DNA from: a virus
IMG/VR virus record: IMGVR_UViG_3300009597_000019
Span: 1 to 50,112 of that record
Strand: one strand, 5' to 3'
DNA length: 50,112 bases
Of the stretch, positions 24,356-31,370 are shown in pieces (within the stretch, counting starts at the first letter, position 1; every line of letters begins with the position of its first letter). Below the pieces are notes generated by a model. It made no database searches and was not told the DNA's origin. It was given only the letters and a program-made list of their open reading frames with translations. The translations under genes and the position numbers were made by a program.

Positions 24356-25123
24356 ATGGCTGTAGCTGTGAGAAGGACAGTCAAGAACGTCACCACGGTC
24401 TACCGACTGCCCAGAAGGGATAGTCAAAGGAAGAGGCTGTACCGAGCCGAGCGTAACGCGTTCGATTCGGCCTTCGACGTTCTTCTTGATCGCCCAGATG
24501 AACGCGGAATCCAAAAGGTCATTCGGCGCGTTCGTAGGTCGAAGACCTGGAAATCGATCCTTCGTGAGTTCAACGTCACCCCTTACGAAGGACAGTTCCG
24601 CGTGACGCTCATCAAGTCACAGAAGAAAGGCGCGAGCGCGGATTCTCGTGACGGTCTTAAGTTCGGGACGTTGATGATCACGCTGCCTGTCATCCTTCAT
24701 GAGCTCGCACACGTAGCCACAGGCTACGTGTGCGGTCACTCCTGGCCGTTCGCAAACGTGTACGTCAGGTTGGTAAGCCGGTTCATCGGACGGAGCGCGC
24801 GAAACGACCTCCGAAGGGCGTTTCGCGCGCTTAAGGTGCGGTACACGCCCCCTCGGAGCCTGTCGCCGGAGCGGATTTTAGCCCTCCAGGACCAAGGGCG
24901 AAGACTCTCGGCCCAAGCCGCGTTGGGGAGGCTCGATGGTGTAAAGGCCTTACCGACCTCACCCGAGGCTCGCCTCGCCGAGCCCCCGGAGACCATCGTC
25001 ATTCCTCCTCAACGAGACATAGGTTCTCGAGCGGAACGTCGATCCTTCGCGAGCCAAGGGCTACGTGGATCATCTCGGCCATCGGTTTCTCGTCCTCGTC
25101 CACTGTCGCACGGAGTTCGATAA
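24356..25123 (+). CDS. Putative zinc metallohydrolase, TIGR04338-like
   Basis: 255 residues. The opening RRDSQRKRLYRAERNAFDSAF matches the start of the TIGR04338 putative metallohydrolases. The zinc motif HELAH is at 115-119, followed by GHSWPFANVYVRLV (127 onward), where the third ligand would be His128. That family is common in actinobacteria and their phages; substrate unknown. The last 42 residues overlap a minus-strand gene (24999-25205) and look less protein-like, so the useful part may end near 213. Good ribosome site (aaggagagcgaag). The gene stands first behind a promoter. Coding sequence has two strong perfect hairpins. Confidence 0.6.
   Translation: MAVAVRRTVKNVTTVYRLPRRDSQRKRLYRAERNAFDSAFDVLLDRPDERGIQKVIRRVRRSKTWKSILREFNVTPYEGQFRVTLIKSQKKGASADSRDGLKFGTLMITLPVILHELAHVATGYVCGHSWPFANVYVRLVSRFIGRSARNDLRRAFRALKVRYTPPRSLSPERILALQDQGRRLSAQAALGRLDGVKALPTSPEARLAEPPETIVIPPQRDIGSRAERRSFASQGLRGSSRPSVSRPRPLSHGVR
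24706..24734. repeat. Perfect 13-bp inverted repeat with triloop
   Basis: Arms 24706-24718 (cgcacacgtagcc) and 24722-24734 around aca. It covers the codons of the zinc motif HELAHVATGYVCG in the metallohydrolase gene. Confidence 0.85.
24794..24831. repeat. Perfect 13-bp inverted repeat
   Basis: Arms 24794-24806 (agcgcgcgaaacg) and 24819-24831, loop 12 nt, in the metallohydrolase gene 60 nt after the previous hairpin. Confidence 0.85.
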
Positions 25124-25205
25124 CTTCTCCGTTGACCTCCGCCTCCAGGAAGACTACGTCGCCCTTCCTGAAGGGACGGTTCTCAGGATCAGTCTCTTGG
25201 AGCAT
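24999..25205 (-). CDS. Small acidic protein of unknown function, minus strand
   Basis: 68 residues from ATG 25205: MLQETDPENRPFRKGDVVFL, then EAEVNGEVIELRATVDEDEKP and IDVPLENLCLVEEE. The balanced charge and KGDVVFLEAEV strand pattern look like a real small beta protein. It overlaps the end of the upstream minus-strand gene by 17 nt, so both form one operon, and overlaps the convergent + strand gene by 125 nt. Function not recognised. Longer reading back to 25379 gives no sensible extension. Confidence 0.6.
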   Translation of the reverse strand: MLQETDPENRPFRKGDVVFLEAEVNGEVIELRATVDEDEKPMAEMIHVALGSRRIDVPLENLCLVEEE

Positions 25206-25464
25206 GGCGGAGCACCTTATGAACGTACATGTGGACGAGGTCAAAGAACTTGTACGTCCTTGCGGCTGGGTACCTACGATCCTCGCAGAAGGCCCCAGCT
25301 GCCATGTAGATACTTGGTATGGCCGACGTCTGCCAGTAGTCCAGGAACTCGACGAATTCGATAGCCGTCTCGCCATCACGGCGTGTGATCCCGGAGATCT
25401 GGATCTTGTCCTTCCCCTTCATGACGCCATCTCGCGGTAGGATTTGGCGAGCTTTCGTAGTCAT
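25189..25464 (-). CDS. Small protein of unknown function, minus strand
   Basis: 91 residues from ATG 25464 (MTTKARQILPRDGVMKGKDK...), chosen because tgtggagctagcc gives a ribosome site 8 nt before it. Body: KIQISGITRRDGETAIEFVEFLDYW, then YMAAGAFCEDRRYPAARTYKF and FDLVHMYVHKVLRHAPRD. No known family. A promoter-like element with AGAACCC leader lies just upstream on the same strand. With the following gene it is one of the few minus-strand operons of the window, so it may be an early or lysogeny-type accessory. Confidence 0.6.
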   Translation of the reverse strand: MTTKARQILPRDGVMKGKDKIQISGITRRDGETAIEFVEFLDYWQTSAIPSIYMAAGAFCEDRRYPAARTYKFFDLVHMYVHKVLRHAPRD

Positions 25465-25502
25465 GGCTAGCTCCACAGTTGGGTTCTCTCGTAACACCAA
25501 CA

Positions 25503-25531
25503 ACCTTACGGCTTTCTAACCCCCGCTACTA
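25503..25531 (-). promoter_or_regulatory. Promoter-like element on the minus strand
   Basis: On the minus strand: TAGTAG (25526-25531), 17-nt spacer, TAAGGT (25503-25508), then T, 14 nt and AGAACCC, the same downstream spacing as two + strand elements. It faces the minus-strand pair at 25464. Confidence 0.5.
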
Positions 25532-25606
25532 GTGGAAAATTCAGAAGAATCTTTCCCAGGGGCGTCATTTTCTCGATAACCCCCGGAAATCTCATTCCGA
25601 CTGAGC

Positions 25607-26149
25607 ATGATCATGGCCAAGCTCGCCTCCGCTTTCCGGGCTGCTCCAAAGAAAGAGCTCGTCGAAACCCTCTCTATGGTCGCCGATCAATACCGCGATC
25701 GGCGAGGGATGAAGCCAAGGTGGGCTTCATGTACTCGATGCAAAGGAACCGGGATCATCAGCTGGTCCTCGCTCATCCCCGACACCAAGCTCCCTGACCT
25801 TCCATGTCATTCTTGCCGCACAACAGGCAAGTTCTTCCCACCGGACTCGCTCATGATCGAGGATGCTGTCACGTTCAAGGGACATCTTCGCTCGAGCTAC
25901 AGATCGAACAAGGATGCGCGCTGCTACTATGTGTGGCGCATGGCCAGATTCCACGGTGGGAAGGATGTCACGATGCCAGTCACAGCATCGTGCGTTGTCA
26001 GTGGGGATCCGTTCATCCGGACCCTTGACCTCATCGCCGACGCCATCGCGAGGCGATACCTCGGCACCGACGTCGCCGCAGCCTACCGCTGGGGTAACGC
26101 GCTTGGCTACCTCCCCGACATTCCTTCTGGGCGATCTGCGACTGCCTAG
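25607..26149 (+). CDS. Protein with DnaJ-like zinc-finger repeats, unknown function
   Basis: 180 residues. CTRCKGTGIISW (about 42-53) and LPCHSCRTTGKFFPP (about 66-80) are a pair of CxxCxGTG-like motifs as in DnaJ or TRASH-type zinc ribbons. The rest (DSLMIEDAVTFKGHLRSSYRS, FHGGKDVTMPVTASCVVSGDP, DLIADAIARRYLGTDVAAAYRWG) is unfamiliar. Two starts, ATG 25607 and ATG 25613, are equally possible. It lies divergent from the minus-strand pair. Coding sequence contains two short perfect hairpins (25680-25705, 25709-25730). Stops just before a possible promoter (tcctagcgt, 26174-26181). Confidence 0.6.
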   Translation: MIMAKLASAFRAAPKKELVETLSMVADQYRDRRGMKPRWASCTRCKGTGIISWSSLIPDTKLPDLPCHSCRTTGKFFPPDSLMIEDAVTFKGHLRSSYRSNKDARCYYVWRMARFHGGKDVTMPVTASCVVSGDPFIRTLDLIADAIARRYLGTDVAAAYRWGNALGYLPDIPSGRSATA

Positions 26150-26225
26150 GGGGTCAAAATTCACGATTTTTGTCCTAGCGTTAGAAGTCGCTGAGGGTGG
26201 CGAAGTTGAACGCGGAGCCAAGGAA

Positions 26226-26312
26226 ATGAAGCGCCTTGCCAGTATGGTCTGGGTCATTTGCGTCGCAGCGATGCTCGTCCTCGCTGCATGGACTTATCTG
26301 ATGTCGCCATGA
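26226..26312 (+). CDS. 28-residue membrane peptide
   Basis: MKRLASMVWVICVAAMLVLA then AWTYLMSP: a single hydrophobic helix with a basic start. The ATG follows gccaaggaa, a fair ribosome site, and the stop overlaps the next start as ATGA. Similar tiny membrane peptides occur in phage accessory regions. Translation is likely but unproven. Confidence 0.45.
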   Translation: MKRLASMVWVICVAAMLVLAAWTYLMSP

Positions 26313-26539
26313 GGACCAAAGACATCGAAGGATTTTGTTCAGTCTGTTCATTCAAGATCGAACGAACAGACGACGGTGCTGGGTTGGCTCATAAATTCCT
26401 TAACTCAAAGGAGTGGGAGGAACAGAATCCTCAAGTATGTGAGGATTGCGTGAAGGATCTCGCCGCAATTCTTGGACTCAGCGAAGAAGTTACGAGTCAG
26501 GTCCTCAAACAAGGATCACAACCACAACCAGGAGTCTAG
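26309..26539 (+). CDS. Small zinc-ribbon-like protein
   Basis: 76 residues from ATG 26309, which overlaps the preceding stop. FCSVCSFKIERTDD (about 8-21) and PQVCEDCVKDL (about 38-48) supply four Cys for a zinc site. A C-terminal helix (LAAILGLSEEVTSQVLKQ) follows. No family recognised. The upstream extension to 26258 has no ribosome site. Confidence 0.55.
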   Translation: MRTKDIEGFCSVCSFKIERTDDGAGLAHKFLNSKEWEEQNPQVCEDCVKDLAAILGLSEEVTSQVLKQGSQPQPGV

Positions 26540-26543
26540 AAGC

Positions 26544-26687
26544 ATGAAAATCTATCTTATCCTCTGCGTTGTAACTCCTGTCCTATTTGCCTGCGCCTGT
26601 GCACTCGGTCGGTACAATCGCGACCGTAGGTATAGGAGCATGACTAATGGCAATCGCGTTCCCCAGCGCCCAGGGTTACGGAACTGA
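26544..26687 (+). CDS. 47-residue membrane or lipoprotein-like peptide
   Basis: MKIYLILCVVTPVLFACACA, then LGRYNRDRRYRSMTN and a short tail. The start looks like a signal or anchor helix with cysteines at its end, so a lipoprotein is possible. It overlaps the start of the pectate-lyase-like gene by 41 nt. A dyad (cggtcg/cgaccg, 26606-26626) falls in its codons. Confidence 0.4.
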   Translation: MKIYLILCVVTPVLFACACALGRYNRDRRYRSMTNGNRVPQRPGLRN

Positions 26688-27819
26688 TACTCCTGGTGGC
26701 CTTGGAGGGAAAATCCTCCGCGTTACGAACGGGAACGACGACGGCAGCCCAGGCAGCTTCCGCTGGGCAGTAAAGGAACCTTACCCCCGCATCGTCGTGT
26801 TCGAGTATGCCGGGGTGATCACACTCAACACTCCATTGTCGATTAACCAGCCCTATTGCACAATTGCTGGCTATCTTGCTCCGCCCGGTGGCGTAACTCT
26901 TCGCGGAGAAGAACTACGTTTCCGCTCTCACGACATCGTCATTCGCCACATGCGTCATCACGCGGGGCATATTGTCCCAGCACGGGACACATTTGACGAC
27001 CGCGATTGCATGAACACGGATGGTGGCTCTGGCATCCACCACATCGTCGTTGATCACTGTGACCTTCTCTGGTCTGTGGATGAGTGCTTTGCAGCTTGGG
27101 GTGGTGCCCAGTATATGACGATCAGCGATACGCTGATTGGCGAGCCGCTCTGGCACTCGGTTCATCCTAAGACTGTCGGCCCACCGTTCAAGGGCCACTC
27201 GATGGGCTTGGTAATCAGTAGCGCCGACCCATTGAATCCAACGAAGTACGTCTCAGTCATTCGTACCGCGGTTGCTAATTCTAATCAGCGTAATATTCAG
27301 ATCGACAACGCTGACTTCGTCGATGTTCGTAACCTTTACGTCTATAATTATGGTAATTTCGGTACAGCAGAACCTGGCGCTCCATTCGAATTTGAAGGCA
27401 TTGCGGATAAGCAGATTAACCTTGTCGGTGCTGTCTATGATCCTGGTCCAAATTCCTATCCCCTTCACCCTGGCATTGTTATTCTCGCCAATAACGCCAA
27501 CGGTAAACTCTTCATCGATCAGTGCCGTGGCCCTTGCGACGGAGTCCTGAATAGTGGTGGCGCGCCTGGCTTCAATCAGTGGAACTTCGTGAGACTTGGA
27601 AACGGTACTGTGCCGCCCGAAACGGGGCATCGACTCGACGCCCCGTTCGCTGCGCCAGAGGTCCGAATGACTGATCCTGACAAGCTTAAGGACTGCATAC
27701 TCGCTAACTGCGGCGCGACGAAGCCAGGTCGAGATTCTCACAATCAGAGAATCATGGATCAGATTCGCAACAACACTGGAGCGATCATCGACGACGAGAC
27801 GACGGTGGGAGGCTTCTAG
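26647..27819 (+). CDS. Pectate-lyase-like polysaccharide lyase (PL1-type beta-helix)
   Basis: 390 residues matching the PL1/pectate lyase opening: FPSAQGYGTDTPGG, GGKILRVTNGNDDGSPGSFR (about 21-40), PRIVVFEYAGVITLNTPLSI, then PYCTIAGYLAPPGGVTLRG (about 73-91), the IRHMRHHAG region, HIVVDHCDLLWSVDECF (about 134-150), and a parallel beta-helix. This fold cleaves pectin or related uronic acid polymers with Ca2+. No signal peptide. In a phage it may act as a depolymerase or may be a virion part, but it stands away from the tail genes. The ribosome site is tataggagcatgacta. Function by family; whether the catalytic Arg is retained needs alignment. Confidence 0.75.
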   Translation: MAIAFPSAQGYGTDTPGGLGGKILRVTNGNDDGSPGSFRWAVKEPYPRIVVFEYAGVITLNTPLSINQPYCTIAGYLAPPGGVTLRGEELRFRSHDIVIRHMRHHAGHIVPARDTFDDRDCMNTDGGSGIHHIVVDHCDLLWSVDECFAAWGGAQYMTISDTLIGEPLWHSVHPKTVGPPFKGHSMGLVISSADPLNPTKYVSVIRTAVANSNQRNIQIDNADFVDVRNLYVYNYGNFGTAEPGAPFEFEGIADKQINLVGAVYDPGPNSYPLHPGIVILANNANGKLFIDQCRGPCDGVLNSGGAPGFNQWNFVRLGNGTVPPETGHRLDAPFAAPEVRMTDPDKLKDCILANCGATKPGRDSHNQRIMDQIRNNTGAIIDDETTVGGF

Positions 27820-27852
27820 AACTCCAGTAAAAGTGCTCTTTCCAGCACGTCC

Positions 27853-27881
27853 TAGCGTAGGCCACCCCGGAAGGGTAAAGT
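27853..27881 (+). promoter_or_regulatory. Promoter-like element before the helicase operon
   Basis: TAGCGT (27853-27858), 17-nt spacer, TAAAGT (27876-27881), then T, 14 nt and AGAACCCC, and a second gagaaccca just before ATG 27915. Matches the elements at 24285 and 48212. Confidence 0.6.
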
Positions 27882-27914
27882 TGCCGCCCGAGCGAAAGAA
27901 CCCCGGAGAACCCA

Positions 27915-29471
27915 ATGTTCGTCATGAAGACGGAGCCGTTCCCGCATCAGGCGGAGTGGTTTGATCGTACGAAAGACCTCACAGCGTGGGGTCTTTTGTG
28001 GGAGCAGGGAACCGGGAAGACCAAGCCCACTCTTGATACCGCAGCGTATCTCTACCACAAGAGCGTAATCGACACTCTTCTTATCGTCGCGCCATCTGGC
28101 GTTCACAGACGGTGGATTAGCGACCAAATTCCCGCACATCTCCCTGAATGTGGAGACGTGTGGACCTTCTCCTGGTCTGGGCAGAAGTCGTCCACGCAGA
28201 AGCATGCTCTCGCCGCAGCAATCGCCCAGCGACACAAAGGAGGTCTCCTTTGTGTCGCAATATCATACGATTCTCTGATGACAGACCGTGGCGGGGACTT
28301 CGTGAAGGGCCTTCTTACGAAGAGGAAGTGTCTCTACGTCCTTGACGAATCGGATAACGTCAAGTCGCCGAAGGCGAAGAGAACGATTCGTGTTTTAGCC
28401 TCCAGCAAGTATGCAGTCTACCGACGGATCCTTACAGGGACTCTCGTAGACGAGAGTCCCTTTGATGTTTACTCCCAGCTCAAATTCCTCGACTCCGGAA
28501 TCTGGGAGAAGATTGGCTGTAAGGGATTCGCGGCCTTCAAATCGTTCTTCGGCATCTTTGAGGAGCGAAGAATTGGTGGCCAAGACGGTAGGGCCTATCC
28601 ACAGCTCATTAGTTATCGGAATCTTGAGCTTCTTAAAGGAGTGATTAGCTCTACCTCGAACCGGGTCACGAAGAATGGCACACTTAAGCTCCCACCGAAG
28701 CTCTACCAGAAGCGATACTTTTCGATGACCGCTGAGCAGTGCAGGGTCTACGAGAACCTTAAGAACGAATACGAGTCCACGATTCATAGCGGCGAGACGA
28801 TTACTGCGGTTCTCGCCATGGTCCGTCTCACGCGGTTCCAGCAGATTACTTCTGGATTCGTGCCCACGACTGCAACCGTCGACTGGGGAGACAAGATTAC
28901 TGCAAACTATGATCCAGAGGATCTAGAGGAATTCTATACCGACATACTTGAGACAAAATCGAATCTTGTTAAGAACGAGTTCCTTAATCTTCACCCAGAC
29001 GCAAGTAACCCCCGTCTTGAATGCCTCCGAGAAATTCTTGAGCAGACGAACGGCCAGCTCATTATCTGGGCCAAATTCACGCGGGACATAGATTTGATCT
29101 GTGACCTTCTTGGTCAGATGAAAATCACCTTCGCTCGTTATGACGGCAAAGTTGCCCCAGACGATCGCCATCGGGAAGAGGACCGTTTCCACTCTGGAGA
29201 GGCCAGGGCCTTCGTATCGAAGGCATCGGTTGGTGGTGCTGGGCTTACGCTGATTGAGGCGAGAACTGTTATTTATTACAATAACACTTTTCGTCTCAAG
29301 CATAGGCTTCAGTCTGAAGATAGAGCCCATCGTCTTGGGCAGGACAACCAAGTTCTCTACATCGACATCGTTGCCGAGGACACTGTAGACGAAAAAATTC
29401 TCAACGCGCTCAGAACAAAGCGGCGAATCGCCAGTGAAGTCAACGGCGATAACCTCGCAGAATGGGTCTAA
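27915..29471 (+). CDS. SNF2-like DEAD-type helicase
   Basis: 518 residues with helicase motifs in order: motif Q/I region PFPHQAEWFDRTK and EQGTGKTK (30-37, Walker A), Ia LLIVAPSGVHRRW, motif II DESD (144-147), motif III LTGT, and in the second RecA domain QLIIWAKFTRDIDLI, FVSKASVGGAGLTLIEA (V) and EDRAHRLGQ (VI). This is the SNF2/RapA-like class; in phages such proteins are often part of the replication or recombination set. It opens the replication operon. Starts at ATG 27915 after ggagaaccca. The gene carries two perfect hairpins. Confidence 0.88.
   Translation: MFVMKTEPFPHQAEWFDRTKDLTAWGLLWEQGTGKTKPTLDTAAYLYHKSVIDTLLIVAPSGVHRRWISDQIPAHLPECGDVWTFSWSGQKSSTQKHALAAAIAQRHKGGLLCVAISYDSLMTDRGGDFVKGLLTKRKCLYVLDESDNVKSPKAKRTIRVLASSKYAVYRRILTGTLVDESPFDVYSQLKFLDSGIWEKIGCKGFAAFKSFFGIFEERRIGGQDGRAYPQLISYRNLELLKGVISSTSNRVTKNGTLKLPPKLYQKRYFSMTAEQCRVYENLKNEYESTIHSGETITAVLAMVRLTRFQQITSGFVPTTATVDWGDKITANYDPEDLEEFYTDILETKSNLVKNEFLNLHPDASNPRLECLREILEQTNGQLIIWAKFTRDIDLICDLLGQMKITFARYDGKVAPDDRHREEDRFHSGEARAFVSKASVGGAGLTLIEARTVIYYNNTFRLKHRLQSEDRAHRLGQDNQVLYIDIVAEDTVDEKILNALRTKRRIASEVNGDNLAEWV
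28229..28258. repeat. Perfect 14-bp inverted repeat with 2-nt centre
   Basis: Arms 28229-28242 (gcgacacaaaggag) and 28245-28258, centre gt. In the helicase gene just before motif II. Confidence 0.85.
28436..28461. repeat. Perfect 12-bp inverted repeat with 2-nt centre
   Basis: Arms 28436-28447 (agggactctcgt) and 28450-28461. It codes for the helicase motif III region (TGTLVDESP). Confidence 0.85.
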
Positions 29472-29472
29472 C

Positions 29473-29835
29473 ATGCTACCACGAGTATTCGTAGTCCAGA
29501 ATCATCTTCGTTATGACCGGAACAGAGGCGACCTGGTCCCGAAGTATGACATTAGCCCAGCAGAAAAATTTGGAGAGTTTAAGTTCGTTCTGCCGCCCCG
29601 AGCGACTCTAGAAAACATTCCAGAGGTTCTCGGTCTAATGGAACGTTCTCTGTCTGATTACAGCGACAAAGACTCGCTACTCCTAATTGGCAATCCAGTA
29701 TTCATCGGCTGGGCCGTTGCGATTGCAGCAAAGCATAATGGTGGCCGAGTTCGCTGCCTGTACTGGTCAGGCGGGACCCAGAGCTACGAAGTTGCCGCCG
29801 CAACAATTCCAGGGGTGGGAGTGATTCATGCCTGA
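29473..29835 (+). CDS. Conserved phage protein of unknown function
   Basis: 120 residues from ATG 29473, 1 nt after the helicase stop. RVFVVQNHLRYDRNRGDLVPKYDISPAEKFGEFKFVLPP is a pattern I associate with a small protein often found next to phage helicase and single-strand binding genes. SLLLIGNPVFIGWAVAIAAKHNGGRVRCLYWSG follows. No catalytic motif. Overlaps the next gene by 8 nt, so it belongs to the replication operon. Confidence 0.65.
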   Translation: MLPRVFVVQNHLRYDRNRGDLVPKYDISPAEKFGEFKFVLPPRATLENIPEVLGLMERSLSDYSDKDSLLLIGNPVFIGWAVAIAAKHNGGRVRCLYWSGGTQSYEVAAATIPGVGVIHA

Positions 29836-30376
29836 GGACGTTTACGCACGGTACAGAAAGGATCCACCGGCAACGGATATGCAACAGCTTCGATCGCTCG
29901 CGCAGAGACAGGTCGAAGCTGAGGTAGAGGTCGAAAAGGCAGAGATCGCTCTGAAGAAAGCGAAGGAAGCCCTAGAGACCGTCTCAGAAGAGCTCCTTCC
30001 GAATGAGATGGAACGAATTGGGCTCGAGACATTTAAGACCAAGGAAGGTCTAAAGATCCAAGTCAGATCCACCATCTACTGCTCGATTCCGAAGGAAAAG
30101 AAGGAAGAAGCGATGCAGTGGCTGATTGACAACCAGCAGGGCGGGATGATCAAGAGAGAAGTTCTTGTCTCCCTCACCCAGCAGGAGGAAGTTGAGGCGA
30201 TGGCTCTCTTTCTGATCCTGAAGAAGGCGTTCCCGAATGTGAAGATTGACCGCTACGTTGAATCTTCAACAATGCGCGCCCACATCGCGGAGGAGCTTGA
30301 AGAGGGGCGACCCTTCCCTATGCAACTCTTTGGTGCCGGCGCCGTCAAGAAGGCCAAGGTAGAAGTTCCCGCCTGA
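29828..30376 (+). CDS. Coiled-coil phage protein of unknown function
   Basis: 182 residues. The first 60 form a charged coiled coil (QRQVEAEVEVEKAEIALKKA and on), followed by a compact domain with KEGLKIQVRSTIYCSIPKEKKEEAMQWLIDNQQGGMIKRE. That C-terminal part resembles a small phage domain with YCxIPKxxKxxAxxWL seen near recombination or single-strand binding genes; I do not know its function. It ends just before the intergenic element upstream of the next gene. Confidence 0.6.
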   Translation: MPEDVYARYRKDPPATDMQQLRSLAQRQVEAEVEVEKAEIALKKAKEALETVSEELLPNEMERIGLETFKTKEGLKIQVRSTIYCSIPKEKKEEAMQWLIDNQQGGMIKREVLVSLTQQEEVEAMALFLILKKAFPNVKIDRYVESSTMRAHIAEELEEGRPFPMQLFGAGAVKKAKVEVPA

Positions 30377-30405
30377 TTGTCCCTGAGGCGGTAAAGTTAC
30401 AGGGA
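30369..30405 (+). promoter_or_regulatory. Possible promoter or operator before the ssDNA-binding-like gene
   Basis: TAAAGT (30392-30397) followed by T, 14 nt and AGAAC, as in the 27853 element. The -35 region (ccgcct) is a poor match. A dyad tccctg/caggga (30380-30385, 30400-30405) flanks the -10. Confidence 0.4.
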
Positions 30406-30430
30406 TGAACTAAGAACAAGGAACCTAAGA

Positions 30431-31285
30431 ATGGTACGCAAGCGCAACGCATCACCCCCGCCCTCGTCAGAGCCAGCTGCCCAGGAGTCCCAGCTGCCGG
30501 TGAAGTATGACTACGGCCAGCACCAGGGCAAGGGCTTTGAGGGCACGAGTCAGGCAGACTTTGCTCTCCCGTTTCTCGGCGTGATTCAGTCGAACAGTCC
30601 GGAAGTGATCCAGGGTAAGCCGAAGTACGACGACAAGGCAAAGCCTGGAATGCTCATCAATTCGGTGACTCGCGAGATCATCGACGGTGTCAAGGGCGTC
30701 TACTTCATCCCCTGCGCTACCCAGCACGTTTTCGTCGAGTTCCGGCCGCGTGCCCAGGGCGGAGGGTTCCAGGGCGTGCACCCCGTTGATTCTGATATCG
30801 TCACGACTGCGAAGAATGCTTCGAAGGAGTTCGGGGACTATAAGACGGATGAAGGCAATGAACTGACTGAGACCTTCTACGTCTTCGGTATCCGGCTCGC
30901 AGCCCCCGATTCTACGGAAGGAGTGGAGGCCGTCTGCGTCGCTTTCACCAGCACGAAGATCAAAGTCTACAAGCGGTTCATGCAGGTTCTTCGTTCGTAC
31001 AAGGGGAAGCCCCCGCTCTTTGCGCATCGACTGCTACTTCGTTCGGTGCCTGATAAGAACGCCCAGGGCGACTTTTTCAACTTCGCGGTTGGTCCCGCCA
31101 TCGACGACAGTACGGCGAAGTCCCTACTGCCGCCGGTTCTTGAGGACGGGAAGACCCCGAATCCATTGCTCGAAGAGTGCGCTGCACTGAGCGAGCAAAT
31201 TGCTCAGGGTGCGCGTGGCGCTGATCACGCTGCTGGTGCTGTCAGTGGTGAGTCGAGCGGCGCGAACGCCGACAAGCTCTTCTAA
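30431..31285 (+). CDS. Putative single-stranded DNA-binding or recombination protein
   Basis: 284 residues: disordered, Pro/Ser-rich start, then ADFALPFLGVIQSNSPEV and GMLINSVTREIIDGVKGVYFIPCATQHVFVEF, an OB-like beta region, ending with an acidic, Gly/Ala-rich tail and ADKLF. Acidic tails are typical of phage ssDNA-binding proteins (T7 gp2.5, T4 gp32 types). Position between helicases agrees. No exact family recognised. Strong start (aaggaacctaagaatg). Confidence 0.5.
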   Translation: MVRKRNASPPPSSEPAAQESQLPVKYDYGQHQGKGFEGTSQADFALPFLGVIQSNSPEVIQGKPKYDDKAKPGMLINSVTREIIDGVKGVYFIPCATQHVFVEFRPRAQGGGFQGVHPVDSDIVTTAKNASKEFGDYKTDEGNELTETFYVFGIRLAAPDSTEGVEAVCVAFTSTKIKVYKRFMQVLRSYKGKPPLFAHRLLLRSVPDKNAQGDFFNFAVGPAIDDSTAKSLLPPVLEDGKTPNPLLEECAALSEQIAQGARGADHAAGAVSGESSGANADKLF

Positions 31286-31370
31286 GAAAGAGCTCCCTGC
31301 GGTGGCTGGCGGAGTCTTTCCCCTCCCCAAACCGCCGTCTCCGTTAGCCATCGCAGGGGGTTTTATCGCT

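Noticed and set aside
26174-26204. Further promoter of the TAGCGY type
   Set aside because: It shares tcctagcgt with the 27853 element, but at the 17-nt distance there is ggcgaa, not a -10 sequence.
31200-31370. N-terminal extension of the Dda-like helicase
   Set aside because: Overlaps the preceding gene, contains low-likeness sequence, and a better start exists at 31371.
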